A DNA stretch of 64,000 nucleotides from Lunularia cruciata. Lineage: Eukaryota; Streptophyta; Marchantiopsida; Lunulariales; Lunulariaceae. Below are positions 48,901 through 62,500 of the stretch, piece by piece. Every line of letters starts with the position of its first letter. Within the stretch, counting starts at the first letter, position 1. A program made the position numbers and the translations under genes. The stretch lies in the NCBI GenBank assembly GCA_948567375.1, contig OX419757.1:4588001-4652000 (forward strand), given 5' to 3'. A model generated the notes under the pieces. The model was not told where the DNA came from. It searched no databases and saw only the letters and a program-made list of their open reading frames with translations.

Positions 48901-51900
48901 ATTACATTGAAGTTCAAATTTGAAGTAGAAAAAGTAGTAACTACTGAGTAAATGATAAAGAGTAGAAAGACATTTGTTGAGGATTGAAAATAGAGTACAA
49001 AGCATTTTGGATATATGTTACTATTTAATGTAAGGTTATTATAAAGGAATTATCAGAACTTGATGACGGCTTATTAAAAAGCAAGATCAAGATATTATTT
49101 ATTTTCTCAATTAAGAACAAGACAATCAATTCTTGTAAATGATTGATATGTGTAAATGTAAATGATATTTCAATAAAATTTTAATTCCTTAAAGGTAAAA
49201 AATTATAAAATAAAAATATGTTATAAAATTTGTTTTGATATAATATAGATCTAAACTCATCAAAATTGAAAAATTTTTCAACAATATATTAAAGAACATT
49301 TCTCTTGATTAGAAGAAAAGCTATAAACAAAGAAATTTAGATTATATCCTAAACCAATAATATAAAAATCAAATAGATAAATAAGAAGGAACAAAATTTG
49401 ATAGATAAAAGTATATCTTTTTTATATGATTATTTATCTATGTAAACATGTATCTATGGTTAATAAAAAGAAGTGAGTTTATACCAAAAATACATAATAT
49501 TTAAATGGTCTTGCTTCATGAAATTATAACTATACGTTAACCTTTCATGTTATGGTTTCCTTAAGTACCTAATAGAGTGACATACTCATGTGACATGAAA
49601 AGTCACAAGACATTCTAAAACTGTAATACAAAATGCAAATAATGCTTGTTTGTTTTTATGATATTAATATAAAAAATTATATGTAACTCTTGTATCTAAG
49701 TATTCACCATTTATTTGTAATAACTCAAATAGAAAGCTCAAAAAATATTTAATTTAAATATTCACAATATATATAATATATCAGTTAGCTGAACTATACT
49801 TTCTAGTTTACATATTATAGTCCATGACTACATAAAGAGAATCTGTAAATGTATATATAGCCTTGGCCATATTACCAAAAGTAACATAAAGAAGGACATA
49901 TTTTACCTAATAGACAAATGAATGAGAAAAAAAAGCTTGGTATTAATAAAAATACACTTATGAAACTTATAAAACTTATACAACTTATAAAAAAATTAAT
50001 TAATAATTCTCCATGAATTTAGTGTATATTTATAAAACAATTGTAACAAATATGATAAAGATATGACTGCTTGATAGAACTAACTTCAATATTTAGAAAA
50101 TATTTCCTCATTGAACTTGATAGTTGGTAAAAATATAAATTTAATAAATTGACAAGGAATTTATTCTTTATATAGGCATAAAATTGCTCCCTGTAACTCA
50201 CAAAGCACTAGTAATGACTATGATGTTTTTTTGAAAATGCTAGTAGAAAATATATAAAATATCTAAAAGTATGTAAATTGTGTATAAACTATGATAATAC
50301 TATGATTATAAATTCAAAGAGAAGGGAGAATATTAAGAGATGGCATACTCATGGTCTGACATCTTAGAGTATGACTTATTAAATATTACAATTATGTGCA
50401 ACCACGTTGATGTTCCTACCAATAATAGTATTAAATCTTAAGATATCAAGAGTAACCTAGCAGAATAGATATCTTGTACCGATTAAGACTATAAATATAT
50501 GTATGAAAATTGGAAAAATTCATTTATCAAAATTAATCAAAATTATTAAATCAGGGAAATTTTGTAGTAAATTATTATTATTCATTAAATAAATTTTTTA
50601 TAGCACCTATATATATGGGTAAGAAATATAGAAAGTTAATATAATAAAACAAGACAAATTCATACCTTAAATATGAATAAGAAATTTGAACTTCAAAAGA
50701 ATCTTGAATTTTATTAAATTCATGATCATCCAGAATTCCATGAAATATAAATTACAACTTTATAACTAGAACATGAATAAGTATAAAAAGGATTGTAGTA
50801 ATTATTTATTCCACTATTTATTATGAAATTAGTTGGTTTAAGTTGCATCATTGTAACTCCTAATTCTCCTTAAGAATCCTTGATTCATACTATATCTATA
50901 TATGATATTCTAAGTTGAATTTAAAAAAATAATAACCATGTTGGATAGAATTGTGGTGGCACACCTATACCTCACTAAAGAGAAATTTCATTATTTTGTA
51001 ATTTACTATTTAAATATGAAGTGGTGTGGCATGTTGGGGAACAAAGATATCTAATTGTTTGGCAAAGATTGACATGAGTTTAGAATGCCACCATGACTCT
51101 TCACCAACTACCACAATGGCCAAAGGATGGACGGGGTTGATAAAACTATATAATGGTGTCCACACCTTACCCAAAAACATTATTTACTTTTTCACTTTTC
51201 ATTTTCTTGAAGCTTTGTCATGTAGTAGGTTGTCTTCACTCTATAAAATATCCTCTTCAGTTGGCAAAGTGCAAAAACTCGCGAGTGTGTGCAAGAGGGT
51301 GTGTGAAGTATGATAAAGTTTGGACTAGACTTTTCAACAATTGTTTGACTTACCAAGGAGGTGAGAGACAAGGAAGATGCATAGAGATAGTTAGCAAACC
51401 TCATGAATCTATAAGTGGAGTGTGTATTGCAAATTAGATTATATAAGATGTAAAAGTCTATATTTTTTGTTGTTGGATTGGAGTCCCTCAAACATGTACC
51501 TACTAGAGGAGATCCTTGATATTACCAATATGAATGGAAAAACCATAGAGGAAATCCTATTTTATGGACTAAGACAATTTGCAACAAGTGTTTGGGATAT
51601 GAGTGTTCACCCCTTGGACAAATGTACATGGATACTCCCAATGGTCAGCTTGGAAAGAGTCTTAAAGCCAAAATTGATAATTCATTTGGCAATGGGAAGT
51701 TGATAAACTTATATTGAGTAAATGACTTCAAAGATCCTACACAACAAGTCATCACCAAAATGATAATGAAACTCTTAAGGTCAAACAAACAACCTACATA
51801 AATTTAAATTAAGCCATCTGCTTCTAATTTCTAAACAAGGAAACCAGCAAGTTGGGCATGAATGTTTTGAGAACGTGTCAGCAAGATATTGGAAGATATG

Positions 51901-54610
51901 ACCAAAGGAGTTACTAAGATTGTAGCACGCTTTATTTTGCATTTTTACATAAGAATGGACCTTAGTATAAAAGAGGAGAAAGTGAAATACTCTGGCTTCT
52001 TCCACCATCCAACTTAATTTAGTGTGCACCCAAACTTACTAAAGAAAATCACCAAATATTAAGAGAACAAGGAGTATGCTCATACAAAGAAGTTTATCTT
52101 GTTATTGTAAGTTTCCTATGATTTAAATTTTCATATGCTTGTGCATTTTGAGATCCATAAGCACATAGTGAATTGGGAGATTGTTTGGGCATTATTGTAT
52201 GCCCAAACAAGAACAAGAAGAAAATTATATTTATTTGTTGGTATAAAAACTTCTAATGAAAAACTGAAGTTGGTTAAGCTTTGAAGTTATATGCTTGTAT
52301 ATACTCTAAATTATGAGGTTACAATCTATTAAAGAATAAGAACCGGATAGTTATAAAAATGAGAGAAAGGTACGAGTAAATTGTATGAGAGAATGAGAAT
52401 AAACATAATATAAACTATGCATTACTCTTTTTATGATTTAATGAGTTTAAATTAAAATAAAGTATATCAATTATGAAATTGCAATTCTATTTTTCTCAAA
52501 ATAGTAAAAAGGTTATATGTAGATGCGTAAGAGGAAATGCATCCACATAAGACCACAAGTTCATATGTAAATCTTCTTTATGGGGTACATTTGTAAAGCT
52601 GTACTAATCTCTTATTCTTAGGTATTTGAATTTCCTTGTTTGAACACATCCATGCTCTTGAAATACATGATTTATCCATCCATCTTCCACAATGTACGCC
52701 ATGTGGTGTGGATGGAGTAGAAAGAAACAAGCCATCAACTCTCTTGGGTGTACACCATCTTTCAAAGTTAAACCTCATTCTCATAGTCCTCAAATTCATA
52801 GATCATTGCTTTCAAAGTGATTAGAATTCATTCTTATTTCAATGTTCTTAAAAATCCAGCTATCTTCCAGAAACACTCAATCAAATGACACTTTCTTCTC
52901 CTCTCCATCCCTTTCAATACTATACTTCCGATCTCTTCCCCAAGCACTCCCACTCTCTCGGCTACTTGCACTTACTTGTAAACGATTTAGCTCTTGAAAT
53001 TACTTTTGGAAAGAATCATTGACTACTTGATATTGGGAGGTCACCTAAGAGCAACAACCAACAACAACTAGTGGACTACAAGCATTAAATAATAACTACC
53101 AAAGTAACAACCAATATACTCAAAAAAGAAGGTAATACAAGCAAATATAGTTAGTGAACACTACAATAAAATAAGGGAAATATGTTATTTTAATTTCTTT
53201 TGACTTGGGAACAAATCATCATGTTTGAAATGAAAAGCTAAACAACTTTCTATAACTTTCAATGATGTCTCTTCTCTACCTTTTTGTATCAATGCATTCT
53301 TTACCACAAAATCTACATCAACTAGATAATCTCTAATTTCCTATAGTTATATGTTTGATTCATTGATTTAAAGTTGAACAAAGTAGTAAAACCACCCATG
53401 TTGAGGAATATAATTGTTTTTGCATTGATATAGCTGAATTGAGAGCTTTCACAAAGAATACCACCTAAAGAATACCAACTAACGTTTTAAATATCAATCG
53501 TTCATTAACAATGGAATTTTTTTTTGTGTTCGGCGTTTGCTTGACAAGAATATAAGATGCATAATTGGAATGTACCTTAAGTTCCGTATCAAATATTGGT
53601 TTGCTTCAAAATATTTGCAAATCTAGACTTGAATTCAACTTGGGCCATAGCGATGATATTTAAAAATTTGTCATTGTATGACAAGAGCTAGGTAGCATAT
53701 GGAACCATAGGAGGAACTAGAGTAAAAATGAAAACAACCACTTGGAGATTATGGTATCGTCTCTGCAAAATGAATAATCCTCACTCATAATCACAAATTA
53801 CTCTACAATTCATTGAGTTGCATCATTTCTGGAATACTAATCCCACGTAACCAATAATCCTTTTTGAGAAATAGCACAAGAAATTCTACTTCTCTCCTCT
53901 TAGTCCGGCCATTTAGCTTCTCATTCTAGCCGGTTAAAATTGCTTTGAACACTCTATTTGATGCTCTAAATGAACAATGTATCCTACACCAATTTCCCAG
54001 AAATTTAAACCTCTTGATAAAAATTTATACTTTGTTTTCATTGTCCCTGAATCTACCAAGAACAACAGTAGATGATCTCTCATGTTATTCACTAAACAAA
54101 GACAAAACAAATCCATATCCATCCTTATCATATGTTTAAGAGCTAGGGATTCAAGTTTCAAACATAGCACTGTGTGTAAAAGTCTACTTGCATTTAGCAA
54201 ATCTCACTACCTTAAACTCAACTTATTCTACTACTCCTCACACCATTCCAGTCATCGTAGGGTACCTTCATATAATCCTCCTCTCATAGTGTTCCTTTTC
54301 TTCTTCTCTTCGTGCTCGAATGTTAAACATTCTCTTTGAGTAATAGAGCTTTAGTCTTTCTTCATAGTATTTTAGGCCACTCTTCAAATTGACACTCAAC
54401 TCGTAAATTTCAATGACATTACAGGCAGGAGAGTGGATCAATTTAGATAAAACTTGAATAACTTCAATCACATCGCAAGAAGGAGGTTAGACAAATTGAA
54501 TGAAACTTGAATAATTTCGCTAAGAGGAAAAGTGAGAAAAACTCAAGTGAAGTGAAGTTGTAAAGTGATGCTCTTTCAATCAATTTTGGGATAGCCCATT
54601 ACGAGACAAT

Positions 54611-54658
54611 TTTATATTTACAACCGTAAATATAAATTTGTACGGTTGTAAATATAAA
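54611..54658. repeat. Perfect 18-bp inverted repeat with 12-nt spacer
   Basis: TTTATATTTACAACCGTA at 54611-54628 and its exact reverse complement at 54641-54658. Related CGGTTTATAAAGGCG and ATATATTACG motifs follow to 54780, so it may be the tip of a MITE-like element. Confidence 0.75.
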
Positions 54659-55389
54659 GGCGTTAACGGTTTATAAAGGCGACTGTCAATAGACTTACGG
54701 TTTATTTTTTTCTCCACAAAGAAAACCCATAAAGTTTTTTGATCTACCATATATTACGGGTTCCCATATATTACGAATTCACTTTGGTACCCACAAATAA
54801 CAGACTGAAAATGTTATATATCCCCTATTATATATTTAAATGGTAGTGTTTATGTTTAAGTGGTACCTGCTTCTGACGGTCCCAATTCTGTTCGCCACAA
54901 TAGGGATCAAATGAATGTCAAACGACACATTTTTTATGGTGTAAAGTCCATCAAATTACACTGTTTTATGATATAAATCAATATCCTTGTATGTTTATCT
55001 ATCCCAAGGAAATTCTTCGCAGTGAGTTACGTACAGCTGGTTTCCTGTACAAGTAGAGGAACCGAATGGGCGGGAATACAAGCAGTAACCTCGAGGTAAC
55101 TGCTTAGTACACGTGCCATGATATAATTGGGTGCGTCGTCGCGCCATTAGCTCGATTTAAAAGCCTTCCACGCTGGCTGTCGCTCCGCCTAGTCTCAACA
55201 TAAGCTCGTAATCAAGTAAAGTTTATATATTTTTCGTATGCTGCCCGGTCGCCCAGCGTTATTCAAATAAGGTCAACTTTTGAAAACAACGGCGCGAGTG
55301 GGGACCCCACACGTGGTGGACCAGGGGTTTCAGGGTTTCACAAAAGGTTTCTTCTACAGAAAGGCGGGGAAATAGAGTACAAGTTTGGT

Positions 55390-55600
55390 GAGACTTGGCG
55401 CATCCGACGTGGATTGGCTCCAACGTGGTGGTCGATCTTGGGCATCTAGGGAGCCAATCGACGGCCGATGAGAGGAGCTCACGCGGATCGGTGAGCTGTC
55501 TGCCATGTCAAGTACACTGGCAGCACGTCATGGTGTGGAGATCTGTTCGGAGGTATATAGCCCTCAGGGCTTCGATTCCCGAGTCATCTTGTGTTTCGAC
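55390..55600 (+). promoter_or_regulatory. Promoter of the histone H2A.X gene
   Basis: The plant histone octamer CGCGGATC is present exactly at 55482-55489. CCAAT-type boxes flank it (ATTGG at 55413-55417, CCAAT at 55454-55458) and a TATA box (TATATAG) lies at 55554-55560, placing transcription start near 55585. ACGTGG cores (G-box-like) lie near 55310 and 55407-55426. The octamer is known to drive S-phase expression of plant core histone genes; regulation here is inferred from it. Confidence 0.75.
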
Positions 55601-55914
55601 TCCCCGCCCTCACTTCGACCGCTCCCTCTCGTTAGCTCGACCCTCGGCGTTGTTCTGCTGCTACCGTCGCTGTGAAATCTCGTTTTCGAGCTCTAGGGAT
55701 CGACTGGACTCGACAAGAACGCGCACAATTCTCAGTTCTCCCGTAGCTTATTACTCATCCAATCGGCGGACTTCGTAGCGCAGGTCGTTGGTTGTCTTGT
55801 GTACGTGAGTCTAGGGTTGATAAGTCTATTGACAGTCGTCCTTTCCCTCTCCGGGAGCAATTTGCGGTTTTTTACCGCTTCTCTTCTTTCTTTGTTTCTA
55901 CGCGTTCAGCAGCC

Positions 55915-57153
55915 ATGAGCTCCGCAGGAGGCAGCAGCGGTGGTCGTGGAAAGACCAAGGGCTCGAAGGCTGTATCTCGGTCGCAGAAGGCCGGGCTCCA
56001 GTTCCCCGTTGGAAGAATCGCAAGGTTTTTGAAGGCTGGCAAGTATGCTGAGCGTGTCGGTGCGGGTGCGCCAGTTTACCTGGCCGCCGTGATGGAGTAC
56101 CTGGCCGCTGAGGTGAGACTGGTTTGCACATTGCCTCGTTTAAAAGACCAGGGAGTGGTAACAGTTGCTCTCATGATTTTGTCTGCCGAGCATGATTGTT
56201 TGTATTGTGAACCTCTTGCATTTTTGTTTTAGCTTATCACAGAGTACTCGCTCTAGCCCTTCCCGGAGCGGCAGGCGCCATGTCTGAGCGTCAGCGCGCG
56301 TTGTCGTGCTGATCACGACAATCACTAAGAGATAAGAATGGCCCTAGTATTCTGAAAGGTCGGGGACATCCTTAATGAGAGTCTTTGTTAAGATCATGTG
56401 TTACTGCGTCGTGACAATAAATGTGTTATTATGTGATAACCTTATGATTAGAAGAGGCGTCTTGCTTGCTGGACTTTCCGTGAATCCGCCTTACATGAGG
56501 CGGGACTAGTTGTTGCGACCATCTAAAAGGATCCAGATTCCAGCAATGACGGTCATAGTAGCAGATGGGACGTGTTACGGGACCGCTATTGAAGTTTAAT
56601 AGATTAGTAGTACACGCCCTCTCTGGGAGTGAAAGCTGTCGAATGGACCTAGCCTTCTAAGCAATTCTTCGGCTATCTTAGTATTCGAAGGTCCTGATGT
56701 CCCATAGCCACCGGTCTCGATTCATGGTCGTGAGTAGATCCTTCACCTCAGGGTTCAGCCTGATTACGGTAATCATCTTCTACTTCAGTTTAATTCTCCA
56801 GTGCCTACGAACGGCACCGAACTGCATTGAAGAATGGCTCTCATGTTTTTGCGCTTGCATACTGTGTACATCATCGAGGACGTGAGTTCCGAGTATTAAC
56901 TTTGTGTGGATCTTCCGCCTTTTCTCTTCAGGTTCTCGAGTTGGCCGGAAATGCTGCCCGGGATAACAAGAAGACCAGAATCATCCCCCGTCACATTCAG
57001 CTTGCAGTGCGTAATGATGAGGAACTGAGCAAGTTGCTTGGATCGGTTGTGATTGCTAGTGGTGGTGTTTTACCAAACATCCAGTCGTCCCTTCTCCCCA
57101 AGAAGTCGGGAAAGAGCAAGGGTGATATAGGCAGCATGTCACAGGAGTTCTAG
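55915..57153 (+). CDS. Histone H2A.X
   Basis: Two exons, 55915-56112 and 56932-57153, joined in phase 0 at AAE|VLELAGN, the usual intron position in plant H2A genes; 139 residues. The fold is complete: [20 protein letters not shown], acidic patch residues in EYLAAEVLELAGN and [10 protein letters not shown], and GGVLPNIQ. The tail [11 protein letters not shown] carries the SQEF motif whose serine is phosphorylated by ATM/ATR kinases at DNA breaks, which defines H2A.X rather than replication H2A, H2A.Z or H2A.W (no SPKK tail). It forms nucleosomes with H2B. The 819-bp intron is long for a histone gene, and an intron-containing gene implies polyadenylated mRNA, normal for plants. Confidence 0.97.
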
Positions 57154-59584
57154 AGGCTTGTAAATTCATCGCCAATTCTTTGAGTAGAAAATCTATCTGG
57201 AAGCAGCAAAGTTGATCATCATCGAGTAGGTAGGGCTCCACACGGGACTCCAGGTTCTAGTTTCAGGAGGTTCGCCTCAAGAAGCATCAGATCACGAGCC
57301 GAAGGGCTCTGGAATTATTGTCTCGTGGCAGTTGACTCCCCCACCCAACTACTGGTTGGAGTCACTTGGAGAAGCTTATCATAGCTGGTGCACCCTATCC
57401 TGAAAGAGGATACCCTCTTGTCAGCGTCAGGAGGCAGCAGGCCCTTACGTTAGGTAGGAAGTCCCTTACAGTACAGAACGGGAACTTTAAGTACTTGACT
57501 GGTCTCAAGCCATGTGCAGAGGCCAAACTCTCTTTCCCTTGTAAAGCGCTTTGAATTTTGGCCAAACTCTTTTTGGTAAATCGTCTAAGAAAACCATTTT
57601 CAAATTACATCCGGTACAGTAATGAGCTTAATCAAGCTAGTATGGATGCGAACGTGGAGATTTTTAAGTGAATAATGCTATAACAACATGACTGGATGCT
57701 ATTATTTTGTATCCAATCCGCATTTGGATTCAACCTCGGGTAGGAGATAATAGAACCAAACCAATTTTGCCTTTTATTTTAAGTGAACAATTACAGCATC
57801 GCTTCCAATAGGCAAATTACTTTTGGTCGAGCAACACTTTAAAGTGATTGGACGAGAAATTGTGCATCCGGGGACAGCTCGTTTCGAATAATTGTACAAA
57901 ATCATAAGCTTTAAGCACACACTAACATCTAGGTATGTTGATTGACGCTGAAGAGGAGCTATATTAACGTCTAGGTATGTTGTGTATATTTCTCTCCCAA
58001 TGTGACAAGATTGTTCTATGTTTGATATTTGTATAACGGTGTGGACCAGTGAGCAGCGTTAGCAGTTGTCATGCATTACAATTGTGTGTAACGTGGGAAA
58101 ACGGAGAACCAATTAGGAATTTGTCTCACGTCAGTCATTGAAAGTAAAGCTGTCCGCGCCGAGGCTGTCGGGAACGCATCGACCAGCTCTCACAAGGAGC
58201 AAATCTCACTCTTCTGAAAGTGAACAGTCCTCTCAGCTGCTACCTACAACGAAATGCTATGTAGATAAAATCAGAAGTTGGCAAACATGGTTCAAAATCG
58301 CACATGGCTGATGATCAATGTGTACGAGAATGAGTTGGATCCAAATGTAAGGAGTGGACAGGAAAATCTTAGGAGATTGAGAAGTTCGAGCTGAAATCAA
58401 GACCGTATGACTCAGGTCTGTTAGTACGTAACAAGCATTACTGAGGATGCAAGGTTGCTCAACGGCGTCACAATATGTTGCAGGGCAAGCCCACCCCTAC
58501 CCATTAGCAAAAGTGAAGGAGTTACTTTCAGTAAGGAAGTGAAAGGAGTATCTCAACAAAAGCAATGCGACATTTGATACGGACAAATTCTACTTCATCA
58601 CAACGTGAGGGTCGGAAAACTTGAAGGGGCATTGCTGTTAACCCTTCATGAGGCTCTCCCCAGAGGAAAGTAAAGACATGACGAAAAGCAACGTGCCATA
58701 TGCATCATCGTGGCAGCAAACAATAAGTATGAAATGAGATGGACAACTTGTCAGTTGTTGCCCAGAAAGGAGAGACAAATCCATGTGACCAGTCCGAGAG
58801 TAGATCATATATGACGGAAGAAGCATCGAAACACGTCACTGACTATTTCATAACCTGCCAAGGTAGTACAGTGTATTTTCATGAAACAAGAGCAAAAGTT
58901 CGAATAGCCTTCAAGTCTCCACTTTAAAGGAGATCAAGTAGCTCTTAACTCTTGTTCTATCCCTGTTGGGTGGAAGTCCAACAGTTGTTTGAGTTCAAAC
59001 AACTGTTTGAACTCAAGTGTGTCATCGAATCGTAATGGTTTGAGCCGGCATGGATGCAGTTTCCGCTGTGCCCAGAGAATCAATAGCTAGTATATTCCGG
59101 AGATGTTTTGCCTTTGCGAAACAGATGGACGGGGATAGTTGAGAATCCAACTTCTGGAAAGTAAGGTAAACTGGTGGGAGATCGCGCACAGGATGTAGAA
59201 GTGGAAGAAACATACTCTCTCGGTGTTCCGAATAAAAATCATGGGTAGCTGGCATAGGCACCAGCTGGGAGGGTAGATAGGAGTTTGAATGTTCCTAAAG
59301 ATGACTTTCTGTCCTAGTAGCTTACAAGTATTTTGTGCGAACAGTCATTCACTTTTTCCAGTGAATGACCCACAGCTGCGTAGGTCCGTTGCATTTGGAT
59401 GCTGTTGGTAGGACGGAAATTCACAGGTCTAGACTAAGCTTCTGTAGTAACCAAGCTATATATTAAGATCGGGTAAGAGCTGGGTAAAATGTCAGCTTTC
59501 GTTCGAAATCCAACTGAAATGAATCAGAAGCACTTTCTGTAGCGGCTCATTCTTAGTGTGATCTCGTATTGCTAAGACTGGACT
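57154..59584. other. Intergenic stretch with overlapping palindromes
   Basis: This holds the H2A.X 3' untranslated region and then unremarkable sequence with short ORFs (57366-57554, 58739-58927) that show no motifs. The end near 59500-59584 is the likely 3' untranslated region of the minus-strand PWWP gene. Confidence 0.5.
58982..59016. repeat. Two overlapping palindromes
   Basis: CAGTTGTTTGA-GT-TCAAACAACTG (58982-59005) overlaps TTGAGTTCAAAC-AACT-GTTTGAACTCAA (58989-59016). The shared TCAAAC segment can pair either way, giving two exclusive hairpins. Confidence 0.85.
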
Positions 59585-62500
59585 TCAAGTTTTCACGTAA
59601 TCAGCAGTGAACGGTGAACCAGCTGGTGGTGCAAGCCCCAGCTGCCGCATTACACGCAGTCGTCTCTGCATTCGCTGCGGCTTCCTTTGGACTCTGCCCT
59701 CCTCCTGTGAACAAATAGGCAACATTAACATACAGGACTGGAGAGGAAAGAAGAGGAAGTGCTGGTCAGCAGAGCAGAGATGGAAAATGTGAGTATGTGA
59801 TCCACAACCAACAGGGTATCTTCCCATCCCTCCGCCTATGACCAACAGACACCCGACCCCCAACTATGTTGTGAATGTAAAGAGAAGTTGGCACTGATTT
59901 CATATCTTATTGCTACCCAGATGCATGATGAACAAGTGTTGTGAGAACACAGGAAAAAAAAATCACGCAAAGACAAAGTAAATTAGAACCAAGGTTGGAT
60001 GGAGACATCATATTGAACATCAACCAGGAGCATGCCTGTGATCGATGCAACTTCTGTCCCAACCCACTAGTTTGATGATTGAAGCAAACCTCGAACAAAA
60101 CTTTGGGTTTCCTTTTCCTGGGGGCCCTTTTCTCTTTGGGTTCTGCCTCCCCTGGTGACTCCTTGACGTCCTCCGACGACGATATCACACCTGTGCACTG
60201 ATATCCCATGAGTCTCGAGTGCAGTATGATATATTCGGGTCAATACTTTAGGCAGAGGATGCAAAATGATATCTATCAAGAAAAACAGCTGCGCAGGTAA
60301 GTTGAAAGTGAACAAACCATTGCTGTGACCATTTCCAGGGGTCTTGTGCTTTAAACTTTTAGATGTCTGCTCCCATTTTTCAGGAAGTGCTCCAGAGCTC
60401 CTCCAAGCAAGTGCCTGCACAAGAAGATAGTAAAGATGGTATACTACAATATGGTATCACAATACAAACAGCAATGTTTTGTATTATTTTCTTATCAAGT
60501 AAAGAAATATAAGTAAAAACGATAAAGAGTCAAAAAACATATACCAAAATATGCCTCCAGGTGGTACACGAGATCAGCTAAACCATCAGGATCTCGGCAT
60601 TGTGCGAGATGACAGTGGTCAGAGGTAAGAAGCGAACGGTATACCTCTTCCACTCCTTTCTGCAAGGCCTTCTTCCTTATTTTGCTTCGCTCCGCGAGTT
60701 TCTGCTCGGAACAGAGGTTGCATAGCTACTGTCAGAGGAGGTTGAAAATCTCGAGAATTATATAATAACTACCATCAGAACTGTGATCTTCCTAGAAACA
60801 CTTGGCACATGGATAAAAATATGTGAATGTCAGGAGTAGGCGACCTTACCACATCAAAGTCCGATAGGTTGTTGAACGGATCAACCCAGCCACTGCAGCC
60901 AACAAAATCCACGGGAGGTTACAACTGTCCTGCGTCGAACTCATGCTACTCCAGCTTGTAAATTCAAACAAAAGCATTTGGGCCATATTCACCTTGGTGC
61001 CTCAATAATACAGGTGATTTGTTTGTCTTCGAGATTACATCTTAGAGCTGTCAAGAAATTTTCTGAATGTGACAGTCGAAAGACGATTGTACGGAATTTA
61101 AATTGACTAGCCTATCAAAGTCATGAAGACTTCTGCAACTCAATGCAACGATTCCTCTCTTCGCTCTAACGTCTACCTCTTTACTAACCCTGTACTAGAA
61201 CTTACAAATGAACAGACAAAGCCGCTTCCCTGACAGATGAAAAAGTGGTAGAGTACAAACTAGTCATAAGTGCCGAAGAAGCGCACCAACAGATCAGTTT
61301 CTGAACCTGGTTTACCCCCTGTACCTTCCTGAGCTTCCCTTGCGTCCATCACCTGTGAACGTAGGACCAAATATTGGGGATAGGACGGTAAGCAGAGTTG
61401 ATGCAATTATGTATCAATATGGTACAAAATCGGAGACGTTGGAAAACATCCCAGATGGATACCAAATTGATATACGAGAAGCTCACAAGTAATCCACTCC
61501 ACAGCAAATATGGTACATTTCGGTTATGAAATAAACGCGAAGGGTACTCCTAGGTACTTGAGCAGCAGATTGCAACCAAATCCAGAGGGGTGAGTCCTCA
61601 AAGGTTGAGTGATGCTAGTAAAATCGGCAGACTCAGCTACTTTGTTTTCAGTGCCCACTCTAAAACATGCATTTGTCTGTAACTCTGTGGGTTAGAATGC
61701 AAACACTTGCCCACGAACTGATCTGAAGTTCAGAACGTGTTCTAGCAAAAGGCTGCCGTCGCAAATACCTGAGCAGGCCACCAAGGAAACCGGGCAAACT
61801 TAGCCCACACCAGTTGGCCTGCAATGAAGTCATGCTCGCGCTGTTTCAACGGCTCATCGTACTCATCCTCCAGCGGCCTATCATCAACTTTGCTTCCGTA
61901 CCGATGCTTCGCTGCGTAACTTCCATTGCCATTGGAGCGGTAATGCGCAACCTCAGAATCCCCACGCCCATTGCCGTTCTCCAGAGAAGCTTCCCCATCA
62001 CTCTGAACATCTCTGACCGGGCTCTCTCCTTCATCCATACCGTTTGTCCGGTTCGGAGATCCTACAAATGCACAGGTTTATTTCTTATAACCATACGCTC
62101 AACTGGGGAACAGAGCAATTTCCCTCTGTCGGACATCATTTCCGCCCTGGTCTCCTGTTCCTTTCCGCACCGGCCTCACACAAAGATCCCCTTTTTTCCC
62201 CCCAGCAGCACCAGTAGGTGGTGGTAGGCTCAGACAGAGGCAAATCGTTCCGATCAATACCTCCGTCAGCAATTGAATTTGACATGTGGGTTCTCTCTCG
62301 GACCCACTTCACTTTTCTGCTTAAGGGTGGTTTTTCTCAGAACTTTCCACACTTGATTCAGTTCGATTCCGCCTTCACAACATGGCTAAGTAGGATACAT
62401 TCATCCCCACACCGGACGGCAAACTTCTCAAGAGAGGAAGCAAACGACAAGGACCCAGCTTAGATATTTTCTTCCACCTTCCACTGCGGGGGAGAGAAAA

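Larger units (their letters stand above)
42111..54900. other. AT-rich gene desert
   Basis: Nearly 13 kb of very AT-rich DNA with no intact gene. Most ORFs are short and lysine, isoleucine or asparagine rich, as expected by chance at this composition. Slightly less AT-rich islands (about 42.5-43.7, 45.4-45.9, 51.0-51.7 and 52.6-54.5 kb) may be decayed transposon or gene fragments, but I can name no domain in them. TA-rich runs occur, for example near 47963-47977. Confidence 0.6.
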
